DNA of 64,000 nucleotides from Prostheceraeus crozeri (lineage: Eukaryota; Platyhelminthes; Polycladida; Euryleptidae): NCBI GenBank assembly GCA_907163375.1, contig CAJQUW010003408.1, positions 124,001 through 188,000 of the forward strand. Direction: 5' to 3'. Positions 21,843 through 34,347 of this stretch are shown in pieces. Each line of letters starts with the position of its first letter. Within the stretch, counting starts at the first letter, position 1. The notes under the pieces are model-generated. The model did no database searches. It was not told the origin of the DNA and saw nothing but the letters and a program-made list of their open reading frames with translations. Both the position numbers and the translations under genes were made by a program.

Positions 21843-22710
21843 TGGATAAAATTAAAGCTGATAATCAAAAAAGAATTCAACAATTAGATGATTTAATAAA
21901 ACAAAAAATATTATGAAAGAAAATCATACTCAGCATAGAATGATAAAAGCTGGTATTCAATCTGATATGTTTGAAAAAATGCAGCAAACCGAGCAAGTAA
22001 AAACTGATTTTGAAAAAACTATGGAACCATTTAAAACTCTTGAAAAAGAACTTACAAATAATGATAAACAAATTAATGTAGCAGATCCAGCACACAAAAC
22101 TATATTAGATGACTATGGATTACTAGAATCAAACATTAATAAAAAATTACCAAAATCTATGCTATTTGAACATTCTATTTCATTTATAGACGGAAAAACA
22201 ATACCTAGATTTCATCTCGGACAAAAAGAAATATTTCCACAACCTTTTCGAGGTTTAATTTTTTTTCACCAGATAAATCTCCTTTTAGTTTAGATAGAAA
22301 TTTTGTTGATCTTTTAAGAGGAACAAATTTAAAGAATTATGCTGTAGAAGATCTCATAAAATATAAAACTATGTTAGATAGAGTTGGTGCAGTAAAATCT
22401 CTTAGACGTTATAAACAATTAGAAGATTTAGTTTCTATAGGGGTTAAAGTAGGAAAAGGTTTTAAAGCAGAAACAACTGTATTCTTACCAGATGATCCAC
22501 AAGAATTACTAAATAGATTAGAGATTTTAATATCTGCAATAAAAGAAGGACATAATTCTAGTTTCAATGAAATTCATGCTATATTGAAAAGATCATTAGA
22601 AAAGAAGATTATAAATGAAGATGATTATAAAAGTATAGCTGAAATATGTCGTTTTTACGTTTTTTGTTTTTTTATAAAAAAAATATTTACTAAAAAATTT
22701 TTTATTTAAA
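21843..22710 (+). pseudogene. second Polinton structural-type gene (fossil)
   Basis: Coiled N-terminus (KADNQKRIQQLDDLI, TEQVKTDFEKT), then IPRFHLGQKEIFP and LDRNFVDLLRGTNLKNYAVED. It lies between the membrane protein and the penton-like gene, a position conserved in animal Polintons. I recognise the type but not a biochemical function. Broken a few times. Confidence 0.4.
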
Positions 22711-22771
22711 AATTTCTTCGAGAGAATTATCATCAGCAGATTTAGACAAAATTAATAATCATTTAGAAAAT

Positions 22772-23190
22772 TTGACAGAGATTTTGGGTTCATCAAAATT
22801 TAGTACGACGTTAAAAATTATAGCAACTACTTCATCACACACTTGTAATTTAGAACCCATTCTACATTTGGAACAAAATAAAAATTATCAAATTGCATTG
22901 ACTAGTTTCTCCACATTTAACACTATTCAAAATGCTATAAAAGATGTGAATGATCAATTTAGATATTCTACTGATAAAGGCAAAACGTGGAAAATACTAA
23001 CTTTTCTTCCTGGTTCTTACGAAGTTGAATCAATACCAAATGAAATTAAGAGACATTTAGGTATAGCATTTAAAGATAAGAAACAATTACATTTCGCAGT
23101 TGAACCGGCAGTTAATAAATTTTCTCTTACTTTAGACGAAAATCATCAAGTTTATTTTTGTCATGATAGATCATTGTCAAAACCATAGAA
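22772..23190 (+). pseudogene. penton-like minor capsid gene, first part (fossil)
   Basis: The segment ITEILEP-like (LEPILHLEQNKNYQIALTS) and the beta-rich FRYSTDKGKTWKI, LPGSYEVESIPNEI are typical of the N-terminal half of Polinton penton-like proteins. The similarity stops at about 23190, where ordinary-composition DNA begins. A fragment of the other half of such a gene lies at 62493-62760. Confidence 0.5.
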
Positions 23191-24277
23191 ATCAGATTGT
23201 TTTACTGTATTAGGCTAGAAGGGTCATCAGCTGATTTCAGGTGGTCATTAAAGCTGATCGCAAACCCGAACTTTTGGCGCGAATTCAAAACGTCGGACTT
23301 GTATTTCTCGAGCATTAAGTCACGTGTAAGAAACGCCAGTGAAGAAAATAATGCGCCTAGTTATTAGTTGAAGATGTTTTTGATTGTTTGTTTCATTACA
23401 TTTATGGGTGAACATGATAATACTTCAAATATCAATTGACAATGATGCAAGGATTTCACATGACAAATGTATTTGCATGATGAAATGGACTGGTATATAA
23501 TTGACATAAGTTTAGTTTTGTAAATGATTTCTCCGAATGATGAAGTTTTCTGTCTATTACTCTGGCTGAGGCGTACAATATTCTTCAATATCTCTGGTTA
23601 CTGTCAAAGTTTCTCAGTCATAAGTGACTCCTAGTCACGAAGTATATTACGAAACATGTCAGAATGGCTCTTGACTCGTTGATTTGTCCTGCTTTGTATT
23701 GCAAAATTTTTGATTGATTTCTTTGGTGATCAATGCAAGCGGTTTTTCCTGCGATAAGTGTCTCCAAAACATTCAATACGGCAAAGCCTCCATTTTTTTG
23801 TTTCATGCACCATAGACAATTTATAGTCTTAATCCGTATTGGAGATAGAGCCGGTGTAATAGCCACTGCCAAAAATTTACTGCATTCTGATTGCCACCGA
23901 AATCGAATGAACAAGCAATAGTAATCAATGTCGAATTAATAGCAATAGTTAACCCCGGATGAACCAGCACAATTAGAGTCATGCGGCTATTACCATGGCT
24001 GAGCCGGCAGCAAGCACTAGAAGTGGCCGCTAAAGGATTCAGGGGGAGAGGGTTCATGGGGGTTTAAGTGGTTGAAGCCCATGCTGTTTCAGGTAGGTCC
24101 AAGCTTTTCAATTTTTTAGAAGTATGGGACTTAAATTTGGAATCATGTTCAGCAAGGCTGGTTACAAACAACAAGCAAAGTCAGAATACAAAATTGATAA
24201 AGTACAAGAACATCCATAACTCTGGAAATACAGAAGGTAGTAGAACCAAACTTCATATAGCACTTAACCACACCCAC
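23191..24277. other. spacer and left part of an inverted-repeat unit
   Basis: The part up to about 24060 shows nothing I can support. About 24150-24277 matches, inverted, 30078-30206. The latter is part of an unclassified repeat into which the hAT at 24278 inserted. Confidence 0.4.
24270..24277. repeat. hAT target-site duplication, left (ACACCCAC)
   Basis: Exact match to 26866-26873. In the related empty repeat at 29950-30206 the octamer is present once. Confidence 0.88.
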
Positions 24278-26865
24278 CAGTAGCGTAGCCAGGATTTCGT
24301 TTCGGGGGGGGGCGGCGAGGTTTTTCAGTTTTTAGGCTTTATACGCATATAAATGGTTTTAGGCACAATAAGGCATATTTTTCAAAAAATGTACCGTTGA
24401 AACATTGGAGGACACACAAACATTCACAAACTAATTGTAGGCCTACTGCACACATATGTGAAGTAGACCTAATATACTTATCCCTAGATGCCCGTTTTTG
24501 GATAAAACATGCATGATTCTTTGAAATGATGTAGGTTCTATGCGTGTACATGCATGCTCGTTGCATGAAAAACTCGCTTTATGACTGATTTTAAAATTCA
24601 TTTATATTTGTAGAAATTAACTGAGTAAAAAAGCTCCCGATTAAAAGGTGTGGATCAAAACGATGAAATTAGGGGAAATCACTTCAATACAGTTTTTCTA
24701 CATTTCAAGGAAAACTCATCGATGACAGATGAAATATCGATGGGAATGTTTCGATGAATGTACATCCGTGCAAGGCCTGTTAATCTTTCATCTGTCATCG
24801 TGCTGCGCAAGTAAGACTTGAGATATCTGAGAGAGGAGAATGTCCTCTCTGCAGACGCGGTAGTCACAGGCAAAGTGCAGAAAATATGTAAATAGTCATT
24901 CAAACAGGGGTAAAAATCGGGGTTACAGTTAGACAAAGCATCTGCTGGAAAGGAAGGAGCGTCTTCATCATTCAGCCATTTCAATTGCCACCGCTCGTAC
25001 TCAGCTTTCACGTCACTGTTACTAAATGGGCAGCATGGCTGATACAGCTCAATTACATCAGAAAGATCATCGAAGCTACCAGAACCTAAGAATTTCGGTA
25101 TCAATATAGACATTTTCATTGCAATCAATGTGTGATGCGAAAAACGATTGTTCAAGGAGCAAGTCGACTATAGGAGCAAGTCGGGCTCTGTTTTCCGAGA
25201 TCTGCTGCCTTTTGCTGGAGTCAAGAAGATTGTCTATCTTGAGGCTAGGATTCTTTACTCTTTTGAGGAAGTCTTTCGCCTTATGGACCGAATTCTGATG
25301 ATAGACATCATCTTCGCATGTGTATCAAGATAGCCATCCCGACCAAAGAGACGGGAGTAGTTGGTCAAGGGCTCAACCGCTAGCTTTCCTAAGTTCTGGC
25401 CTTTGTTGTGACCAACAGCTTCAGGACCAAAAATCACACAGTAGAGACAGAACAACCCCTCTTTGTCACCGAATACGTCAGATACGGGCATCTCTTGAAA
25501 TGATCTTCTTTCAAGTGTCGTTTTTCTTCAACTCCTTTGCTCAACCGAGTGGAATACGGGAACTTGAAATTTGAGTCGGGTACGAAGGCATTCTCCAATA
25601 AGTTTAGCTTGTCACCGTCGGATAACTGCATCTTTCTGTCAATGTAACTGCCTACATCTGTCCAAGCGGAATTTCCTTCAGAACTAGCATCAACCTCCTT
25701 GCCATTGGAAATAGGTTGGTCATCTTCAACTGGCGATGAATCCAATCGACATCTTTTCTTTTCACATTCGGGTGTGAAGAAATCCAGCAGGGAACGATTT
25801 TGCTTCATTCTGAAAATAAAATAGAGATTATAAGTACGCTAAGCATACAATAAGTTTACATGAAATTCTGTAATATTGCCTTTGTGTAATTGCCCTTTTC
25901 AAGTTAGCTAAAATGTAACAGATCAAACAAGAATATCTTAAATATCTTATCACAATTTTCATATGTAACATGCATCTCAGAAAGTACATGTCTACATAAA
26001 ATTCTACATGTAAATTAAAGAAATATTCGATAGAAATTTGGGCAGCGTTTCCCCTTGGGACGGGCCCTTTTCAAGTTAACCAGAAGGTAGACTTAATGCT
26101 TTTACATGTAGGTATATCTATCAATTGTTTTAAGCATGCAATTTTTGACAACTAGAGATTAAAGATATGTGCTTAAGATAATGTTCGTTCAGTTCAACTT
26201 ACCTTTGATAGAATGGCGCTCCGGTGTTAAATTTACCCAATAATCCAACGTAGATCGTATCGCAGGCACCAGGCAGCAGCACAACTTCGAAGAATCGAAA
26301 TTTTAAAAAGAATATCACAGTTCAACTGATGATTTCGGTCAACGTACGCACGTTAGTAGGACGATCGAAAGACTGAATGAGCAGTCGAGATGCATCAAGC
26401 AAAATATCATGTGATTTGACCGCTTCAAAATTCTTGGAAATTACATTAGATCAGCATGAAAAGATTTTCATGACATAAGGATGAGCCAAAGGCGATTATT
26501 CGCACCTATTCATGGATCTCAAGATGACGTTGAGAAGAAAGTAAACAAACAGGTCTGTATTTGTTGAAGGGATTCATTCACCGGCTTTCAGATACGCGCT
26601 TCATGCTGTCATTTTCAATCAAGAAGTTAGGCTAATTTAGCAGCGATTCTTCTGTGCTGCTGCGAATGGCTCCTAACCTCTCTGCTCCTAACACGATGAA
26701 CATGTACATAATGCAATAACCAGATGTTGTTGTGTCTGATCCCTCTGCCCGGTGGCGATGTAGTGAGTCAGGAACTACAGAATGCCAATTCCTCTATGAT
26801 AGAGCTCCGCTCGGTGTTCGGGGGGGGCGGCCGCCCGTCCGCCCCCCCCCCTGGCTACGCCCCTG
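24278..26865 (-). mobile_element. internally deleted hAT transposon
   Basis: The ends read CAGTAGCGTAGCCAGG and, inverted from the right, CAGGGGCGTAGCCAGG, a hAT-type terminus. The 8-bp duplication ACACCCAC flanks it exactly (24270-24277 and 26866-26873). At 2.6 kb it is half the size of the 9654-14835 element because the transposase core is missing. It could not move itself. It sits inside an older repeat. Confidence 0.92.
24679..25808 (-). pseudogene. hAT transposase, core deleted
   Basis: The N-terminus MKQNRSLLDFFTPE (25808 downward) leads into a TTF-type zinc finger whose second part is in another frame (GLFCLYCVIFGPEAVG and GYLDTHAK, 25491-25255). Then comes SENRARLAPIVDLL (about 25200-25170). 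The sequence then jumps to the region just before the C-terminal dimerisation domain (CTLPVTTASAERTFSSL, MTDERLTGLARMYIH, to 24679). The DUF4371 catalytic domain is absent, with the deletion joint near 25150, and there is one frameshift near 25490. The family is the same broad hAT type as the 9.6-14.8 kb element but a different subfamily. Confidence 0.8.
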
Positions 26866-26873
26866 ACACCCAC
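26866..26873. repeat. hAT target-site duplication, right (ACACCCAC)
   Basis: Exact match to 24270-24277. Confidence 0.88.
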
Positions 26874-29800
26874 GTGCATGATATAGCGCAATACAAAATT
26901 GAGAACAGTCCTGCACAAAAAACACGCTCATGGTAAACATTCATTATCATTAAAAATTAATTCACTTTCGTGGGATCACCAAACGCCAATCAAAAGCAAG
27001 CATAGTCATAGCGGCCAAGATATTCAGTCAAATCACGCAACCAATGCCACAAACCAATGTTCATGATCCCAAATGGATGCGCAATTCAGTCCCCACGTCC
27101 TCCGTGCCCTGCAACGGCCACAGCAGGCTCTCAAAGTTGACCTAATTTCACGGATTTTACTAAATTTGACCATCTCCTCTACTAATTTCAATCATAGCCA
27201 TAGCGGCCAAGATCAGGGTATCCGGGGCTTTTCCGTCAGAAAATTCCAGGACCATTTCAGGACATTTTCCAGGACAAATACAAAATTTTAGGACATTTTC
27301 AACATTCTTATGAATTATCCACAAATTTACTATTAATGATCATTCTTAATCATGTGTTTGAAAATGTTCAGGTGCACATTTGTTGAAGCAATCGTCATCA
27401 CATTAACAAGAGTCCTTCTTTTCACTTCAAGCATACCCATCATTGGCATTTATTATTTGTGTTATAAATGTTTGTCCAATATTTTTTGGCCATAAACTTG
27501 TGTGTGACTTATGAATGATCAAAACAATGTTAACGATGTTTCTTCTCACAATGATGACCGATTCAGCTAATGGATAATCAAGTCGAGTAATTGCTCTAAA
27601 TCGTTGTACGCATTGTCATGGCTTAAAGCAATGATATCAATGCAAAATTGGTTTATTGCATATAAAATATTGAGCAAGATTGAGTGTGTTGCCATCATAA
27701 AATCTTTATAAGCTAAATCAGCAGTTGAGCGTCATAAACACGCAAATGCTGTCTATGGTCATGATCCGATTGAGTTCATCTAAACCAACTGGCAAAAAAC
27801 TATTGGAATCGAGATTTTCTAACTCTAATTGCTATCGCTTGAGAAAATAAAAAGCTAGCCGAAGTTCTTCGAACGAAGGCACAAAATTGTAAATTAAAAA
27901 AAATCTGAAATATTCGGCGTACCTGCATCTTCTGTAATCGAAAGTTTATGTATATAATGGAGTATCCAAGAGTTATACTTACAGTCGCACGCGCGTGCGT
28001 GCATTCTATCTCCGGTCTTGATTGACTTTAAGATTTATGTAGGTCTACCTAGATATCACCTCTAGCTCTAACCTGTAGCTGAACCCATTTTTACGGTGTA
28101 TGTTTTTTCTTTATACCGTGTATCGCATTATGTTATGACATAGGGCCTATAGGCTAAAAGCGGTGGATTTCCTAAACCTCACTCTTCAACGTTAGTGAAT
28201 AATGCTTGTCTTTGCATTCTGCAATTTCATGTGCGCAAGGCATATATAATACTCATTGCATTTCATTTAATCGCGGTGAATCGAACCTGCTTTTTCAACG
28301 CAGCTTTTTTTGTACCGAATATATATTTGATAGTTCTATGAATATCAAAACGGAAAAGTCGATCTGCATAGTATCACACCATGGCATTAAGCTTCTCGCT
28401 TAATCATTAATATAAATTTGCCTTCGATATGTAAAGATTCGATATATTATTATACAAAACAAAACTGTTATACAGATGAACTTTTAGCAGCATTAGCACA
28501 GTAGACCAACTGTCACTTTACACGACATGAGCTGTTACATAGTATTTGGAAAAAAATTTTTACTTTCCATTCTTTTCCACAGAGCCAAGAGGTATTCGTA
28601 TAATACCAAAAGATATTTTGCAGAACAGTTTATAATTCTGAGAAACATATCAGCGTCTGTATCATCAATCGTTTTTTCATAAGTCGAGCTGCTATTGCCG
28701 ATGAAAGTAATTATATCTGCTAGGTCCACATTTTCGCCTAATCAGCCTCATTTGGGAGCAAATCCTTTAGTCCCTAAAACTTGATATTAGAAGCTTTTGA
28801 AGATGCATCATTTTCTAACAAACTTATGAACATTTTCACTATGAAATTATTTTACTGAACATTCATAATACTTCAGAAAATTGATTGTTTATATGACATT
28901 AATATTGAACAGGAAAATGGATGTATTTATATCACGTCTGAAAATTTAGCCACTGCAAATAGAAAAGCGTTTAATGAGGAAACAATAGTTAAAACGAGGC
29001 AAAACTTTGTGAAACATAGCCATGATATTTAATGAATGCCCGTCGACATTTCAATAACTTACTAATTGCAAATCTCAAATTGACCCGGGCATGACTGCAA
29101 CTTTCAATAGGAAGTTGTGTCGATGTTGAGAGATGTGAACTAGGCCTGCTGATGATTCTTGATATTGGATGAAATATCTGCTATTCAGGTCTGTTCTCAC
29201 TTTTCAACGTAGCCATTCTCGAAACTAAAAGCCCTTCATAGAAATTCTATACAAATGAATTTAGGATTTTCAGAATATTATTAATAACACTTGATGATCA
29301 TGTACCATCTGGCTCAGAATGACACCGTTTCGAAGAGGGCACTTTGGTGTTCCTATGTGTTCCACAACAAGGGCAGGTAGGACCTCCGTTCCCAAGCATC
29401 CCCCTCCGACGAAAGCTCTGGTTTGTACAGATAAAGTGATTTCAAAATTGAGACTCCTTCGACTTCAAAATACAAATTCAAATACTAAGATTTGGTGCAA
29501 GTATTGGTGTTACCTAGTTAGGGAGTTTGTCTAGCAACTTCCAGCACTTTCTCTACACGAAAAACCGGAAAATACCGATTTCCTAGAAAAATGATGTTAT
29601 CATAAAATGACGGTGCTACATGGATAATGAGTCTGTGCAGCTCTACAACCGGTGAAATAGTATTCTACTAATCATATCTGAGTTTTAACACACACTTTCC
29701 CAACACGCCGGTAGATACAGGTTATTATACAAGAATCCAGCCAGAGATATATCTGCACGTTAAGCAAGAGTTGAACATGAATTCAAGAAAATGTATCAAA

Positions 29801-31034
29801 ATATTTCATCAATTTATCCAGAGCGAATACAAGATTGGTTGATCGGTGTGCATAGCATTATTCTAGTGAAAATTACATCATTCCAGCGAAGAAAGATCAT
29901 TTTCCGCTTTGGTATGCTACAGAAAATCAATTAATGCTATGATTTTTTTTGATTGGTATTTGGTGATCCCATGAAATTGAATTAATTTTTAATGAGAGTG
30001 AATGTTTCCCATGAGCGTGTTTTCTTGTGCAGGACTGGTCTCAATTTTGTAATGCGCTATATCATACAGGTGGGTGTGGTTAAGTGCTGTATGAAGTTTG
30101 GTTCTACTACCTTCTATATTTCCAGACTTATGGATGTGTTAGTACTTTATCAATTTTATACTCTGACTTTGCTTGTTGTTTATAACCAGCCCGAAATGGC
30201 TTAGGGCTTCAGCAATTACATTTGTAATCTACTAGTATTGATTCTGCTGAATTATATTAAGAACAAGGTCTGCAGCTTCGTATTATGAGAGGAAAATCAC
30301 GTCATGGCATTCACTTAAAGGCTGGAACAGTCACGTTTTTTTCACAACCGCAACCTATCATCTCTAAGTCACTTTTGTTTACCTGAAATTATTTAATACA
30401 TGACATAGTGGTGGAATCTCAGCAATGCTGATGTGGACATCTACCACAACATCAGACAGCTCATCCTGGTTGGATGTGTCTCTCCAATTCTCCAAATCTC
30501 CTCAGAATCAGAGAGATCGTTTTATGCCTTCAGACATCCAAAGGCGCATCTCTTGTGCACCATCTCCTAGGAATGGTTGGTAGACTGACCATCGTAGCAA
30601 AAAACTGGAAGATACAAAGACGTGTGAAATTTGGAAATCAATGATATCTGTGATCAGCACAAAATATCAATGGTAGCTCCTATCCTTCGAAGTAGAAATC
30701 ATTCGATGTCTTCGTCGAGTACTTAAATGGGATCAGGACAAATAAGTTGCTTACAAAGTTTAACATACTAAAATAAGCAAGTTTTGAAATCTTTGAATAC
30801 CGGTATTACACAGTATTTCATGATTTTTTCTGTCAATCGATGTCGCTTGAGTGATATCTGATAGGTGAGACACCATAATCTACAAGCAACATTGAGGAAA
30901 AAGGAAAAGGATGCTTACGGGGGATTTGAATTCAAGAATGTTTTTGCAGTTAGCATATAATTATTTTCAAGAAACTGAAGTTAGCAGTAGATCTGGCACC
31001 AGATTTTTAGAAATAATTTGTTCAATCCGGATTT
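26874..31034. other. spacer with one inverted-repeat arm
   Basis: 26874-27000 continues the repeat interrupted by the hAT, and 29945-30206 is its inverted counterpart. A run of aggacattttc-type words occurs at 27240-27300. Otherwise I see no gene; the short ORFs at 28206-28403, 28535-28729 and 29319-29534 carry no recognisable motif. Confidence 0.4.
29945..30206 (-). repeat. inverted copy of the repeat at 24150-24277 plus 26866-26990
   Basis: Read on the minus strand it runs through gctggttataaacaacaagc, agtagaaccaaacttcata, taaccacacccacctg and gatatagcgcattacaaaa, matching the two halves separated by the hAT. It acts as an empty-site control for that insertion. The family of the repeat is unknown. 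Confidence 0.7.
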
Positions 31035-31040
31035 TCCACA
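31035..31040. repeat. 6-bp target duplication of copy B, left (TCCACA)
   Basis: Identical to 49291-49296. Six bases is the duplication length made by Polinton integrases. Confidence 0.85.
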
Positions 31041-33294
31041 AGTAGTAACCCCATGGCAAAATCAAGGACAGTGCGGTGCAGTGATGAGTCATCGATGAGT
31101 CATCAGGCTGACTCAGCCCCCCCCCCTCTGGCAGGAAGGTGAGGGAGAGCGCCAAGGATGTGCTGGGAGGAATGGGTCCGAGAGGAGGAAACGGGTCCCT
31201 CCCCCCTTCTGGAAGGAAGGAGTTTTCCAGCAAGGGAAGGAAGGTGATAGGAATGTGGGAGGGATAGAGTGAGGAAAGGGCGGGTGCTGGTGGTGTTGGG
31301 ATGAGAAAGTCCATGTTTCGGCATGAAGGAGACCTCGGATGGGAAAACGGAGGCCAGATTCGGAATTTTTGGTCAATTTTGGGTTAGGAAGGATGTTTCC
31401 AGCGACATTGGAGAGAAAAAGTTTTGAGGACGTCCCCCCCCTCCTGCCAAACTTCCAACTTTGGTGTGCGAGATGGTAGAAAGTCGTGCAATAGCTCATT
31501 TGAAAGCTAAGAGTGAGAAAAATGCAGTGGAAAGCTCAGTTTGGACTAATTTTGTTGGGTTTAGGGAGGAAAATGGCAGGAAACCGTCAGAGTTGGAAAA
31601 GGCAGGTGTTGGAGGTTTTGGGATGAGAAAAGTCGTTTTTCGGGCAGAAGGAGACCTCGGATGGGAAAATGGAGTGCAAATTCGGACGTTTTGGCCAAAG
31701 TTGGGTCTAGGAATTTCTTCCCAACTCAATCGGAGAGAAACAATTTTGAAGACGTCCCCCCCCTCCTGCCAAACTTCCAACTTTGGTGTGAGAGATGGTA
31801 GAAAGTCGTGCAATAGCTCATTTGAAAGCTAAGAGTGAGACAAATGCAGTGGAAAGCTCAGTTTGGACTAATTTTCTTGCGTTTAGGGAGGAAAATGGCA
31901 GGAAACCGTCAGAGTTGGAAAAGGCAGGTGTTGGAGGTTTTGGGATGAGAAAAGTCGTTTTTCGGGCAGAAGGAGACCTCGGATGGGAAAATGGAGTGTA
32001 AATTCGGACGTTTGGTCAATGTTGGGTCTAGGAACTTCTTCCCAACTCAATCGGAGAGAAAAAGCTCTGACCCCCCCCCCCCCCACTCGGCAACGATCTT
32101 CCAACTTTGGTTGTAGACATCGTAGAAAGTCGTGCAATAGCTCATTTGAAAGCTAAGAGTGAGAAAAATGCAGTGGAAAGCTCAGTTTGGACTCATTTTC
32201 TTGCGTTTAGGGAGGAAAATGGCAGGAAACGTCAGAGTTGGAAAAGGCAGGTGTTGGAGGTTTTGGGATGATAAAAGTCGTTTTTCGGGCAGAAGGAGAC
32301 CTCGGATGGGAAAATGGAGTGCAAATTCGGACGTTTGGCCAAAGTTGGGTCTAGGAATTTCTTCCCAACTCAATCGGAGAGAAACAATTTTGAAGACGTC
32401 CCCCCCCCTCCTGCCAAACTTCCAACTTTGGTGTGAGAGATGGTAGAAAGTCGTGCAATAGCTCATTTGAAAGCTAAGAGTGAGACAAATGCAGTGGAAA
32501 GCTCAGTTTGGACTAATTTTCTTGCGTTTAGGGAGGAAAATGGCAGGAAACCGTCAGAGTTGGAAAAGGCAGGTGTTGGAGGTTTTGGGATGAGAAAAGT
32601 CGTTTTTCGGGCAGAAGGAGACCTCGGATGGGAAAATGGAGTGCAAATTTGGACGTTTGGTCAATGTTGGGTCTAGGAACTTCTTCCCAACTCAATCGGA
32701 GAGAAAAAGCTCTGACCCCCCCCCTCGGCAACGATCTTCCAACTTTGGTTGTAGACATCGTAGAAAGTCGTGCAATAGCTCATTTGAAAGCTAAGAGTGA
32801 GAAAAATGCAGTGGAAAGCTCAGTTTGGACTCATTTTCTTGCGTTTAGGGAGGAAAATGGCAGGAAACCGTCAGAGTTGGAAAAGGCAGGTGTTGGAGGT
32901 TTTGGGATGAGAAAAGTCGTTTTTCGGGCAGAAGGAGACCTCGGATTGGAAAATGGAGTGCAAATTCGGACGTTTTGGTCAGTGTTGGGTCTAGGAACTT
33001 CTTCCCAACTCAATCGGAGAGAAAAAACTCTGACCCCCCCCTCGGCAACGATCTTCCAACTTTGGTTGTAGACATCGTAGAAAGTCGTGCAATAGCTCAT
33101 TTGAAAGCTGGGAGTGAGACAAATTCAGTGGAAAACATGGCTTGTTCGTATCTGCCTTCGTTTAGAGGTGAGACGTTATTGAAAATTTTGGACCTTGGTG
33201 AAAAACGACAGAGTTAGAATGTTTATGAAAATCGCTCTAGCGGGTGACGCAAGCCTCGGACGGGAAAACAGAGACCAGATTTGGCATCAGCGTA
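31041..33294 (+). repeat. left terminal inverted repeat of copy B, with tandem units
   Basis: The first about 200 bp hold gatgagtcatcgatgagtca and a C-run. Then tandem units of about 317-324 bp begin gtagaaagtcgtgcaatagc at 31476, 31798, 32122, 32443, 32760 and 33077. Each unit contains a C-run of 7-14 bases (longest 32071-32084) just after the word gagagaaaaagctctga or a variant. Two unit types alternate, differing around the C-run. The reading frame is not kept from unit to unit, so the open frames here are not genes. Confidence 0.85.
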
Positions 33295-33417
33295 TCATGT
33301 TACACCTGTATGTCATTCATGCTATGTCTCCGAAGTGAAAGGAAGAAAGATGACAGAAGCAGTAAAGTTTACGAATGAATTTGTTCACTACGTTTTCATC
33401 GACAAAGTCTTCGTGGT

Positions 33418-33771
33418 GTGATTAGGGACTACATCATCTCCTTTCATCATGAAAAGACAGACTTGGAATTTGCTATCGCTAAAGGTTACTCCGTTTTCCA
33501 ACAGCTCATGGACAGTTTGATGAATAAAGATGTGAAAGGACGATTAGTTGCAGAGATCGAATTTGAGAAGCTGACTGAAGAACATGCGGGCGAACGTGTA
33601 GTGTTTCATTTTGCATCATATTCTGCAGAGACGTTGCATGATCCTAAAGATTTCTATCAGCGACACATGGCGAAAATTGCATCTCGACTAGATTCATTTC
33701 ATGAGCATGGATCCAACTTGCTCTTGTGTCGTATAAAACACATTCATATTCAACTCAATGTGCTAAACTAG
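33418..33771 (+). CDS. member 1 of the FY-RHM family, copy B
   Basis: A 117-aa ORF of unknown family starting GTG/ATT-near (the first codon is not a good ATG, so the true start may be upstream or spliced). Conserved marks shared with 35961-36408 and 45235-45666 are DVKGRLVA or KAHLIA, a FASY/FGSY/FPSY motif and FYxRHMxKIxxR. There are no membrane segments or signal peptide. It is the first gene inside the left terminal repeat. The same protein is present unchanged in copy A. A DNA- or capsid-associated role is possible but nothing in the sequence decides it. Confidence 0.5.
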   Translation: MIRDYIISFHHEKTDLEFAIAKGYSVFQQLMDSLMNKDVKGRLVAEIEFEKLTEEHAGERVVFHFASYSAETLHDPKDFYQRHMAKIASRLDSFHEHGSNLLLCRIKHIHIQLNVLN

Positions 33772-33909
33772 ATTTGACTACAAGAATTGAGAAAAGCAAT
33801 CATGAGTCAGTCGTCCGCGTGCCTCCTTTTCCCTGCCACAACGAAGTCAGGGGCGAAACGGAGTACTCTGATTGGCTCTCATAGTGTCAAGTGTGGATTT
33901 GCAGGAACC

Positions 33910-33917
33910 TATAAAAG
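33910..33917 (+). promoter_or_regulatory. TATA box before the small acidic-tailed gene, copy B
   Basis: TATAAAAG, followed about 115 bp downstream by a GTGAGT donor-like site just before the ATG at 34045. Conserved in copy A (9164-9171). Confidence 0.5.
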
Positions 33918-34044
33918 CAGTCATCTCCCCATTTTCTCTTCATTTCATTCTCTTGACTTGAAAAGCGTGTGTGACTTGCACAAGCCATTCTCCGTCTCAA
34001 TTTTGTCCGATTCAATCCCGTTTCCAAATTTACAAGTGAGTGTC

Positions 34045-34269
34045 ATGACTGTCTGGCCTTACCAGCATTTTAGAAGAGAGACGCAGGAGAGTGTGTGGCC
34101 GATGATTGTACAAGCTTATTTTGTTGAACCATCACCGCCACCGACTCAACCACCTAGACGCTTTACCTTCAAGTCATTTCAGGAATTGAAACTCAATTCG
34201 GGTCCTAAGCCCAAGACATTTAATTTACTGGACGATGACGAAGACTTAGACTTTGGTGATAAGCTTTAA
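34045..34269 (+). CDS. small acidic-tailed element protein, copy B
   Basis: This 74-aa ORF starts MTVWPYQHFRRE. It has a proline-rich middle (PSPPPTQPPRR), the motif RFTFKSFQEL, and a strongly acidic C-terminus (LDDDEDLDFGDKL). The upstream open frame (from 33787) lies over the promoter and leader and is probably not translated. No family recognised. It is conserved in copy A. Confidence 0.45.
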   Translation: MTVWPYQHFRRETQESVWPMIVQAYFVEPSPPPTQPPRRFTFKSFQELKLNSGPKPKTFNLLDDDEDLDFGDKL

Positions 34270-34347
34270 ATCCTGTGAACGCAGCAAAAGGTCCTCTTAA
34301 GGGCCACCTCATATGTCACTGCTAAGCTAACAATTTTCTTTTCTCTG

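Larger units (their letters stand above)
20660..23190 (+). mobile_element. AT-rich Polinton fragment 1 (fossil)
   Basis: This is a very AT-rich island with three collinear gene remnants on the plus strand typical of capsid-bearing Polintons of invertebrates. They are a membrane/coiled-coil protein (21168-21770), a second structural-type gene (21843-22710) and the first part of a penton-like gene (22772-23190). It is broken several times. Base composition and genes are unlike the copy A/B family, so it is a separate lineage. It ends abruptly at about 23190. Confidence 0.6.

Noticed and set aside
23618-24057. Minus-strand frames of 78-98 codons
   Set aside because: No motif, low-complexity composition and location in spacer next to an unclassified repeat.
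31461-33217. Several open frames of 70-147 codons in both strands of the left terminal repeat (and in 47794-49195)
   Set aside because: They are copies of the tandem unit, whose length is often not a multiple of three, and are open on both strands; repeat, not genes.
33787-34044. N-terminal extension of the small acidic-tailed protein
   Set aside because: Covers the TATA box and leader with a donor-like site; more likely untranslated.
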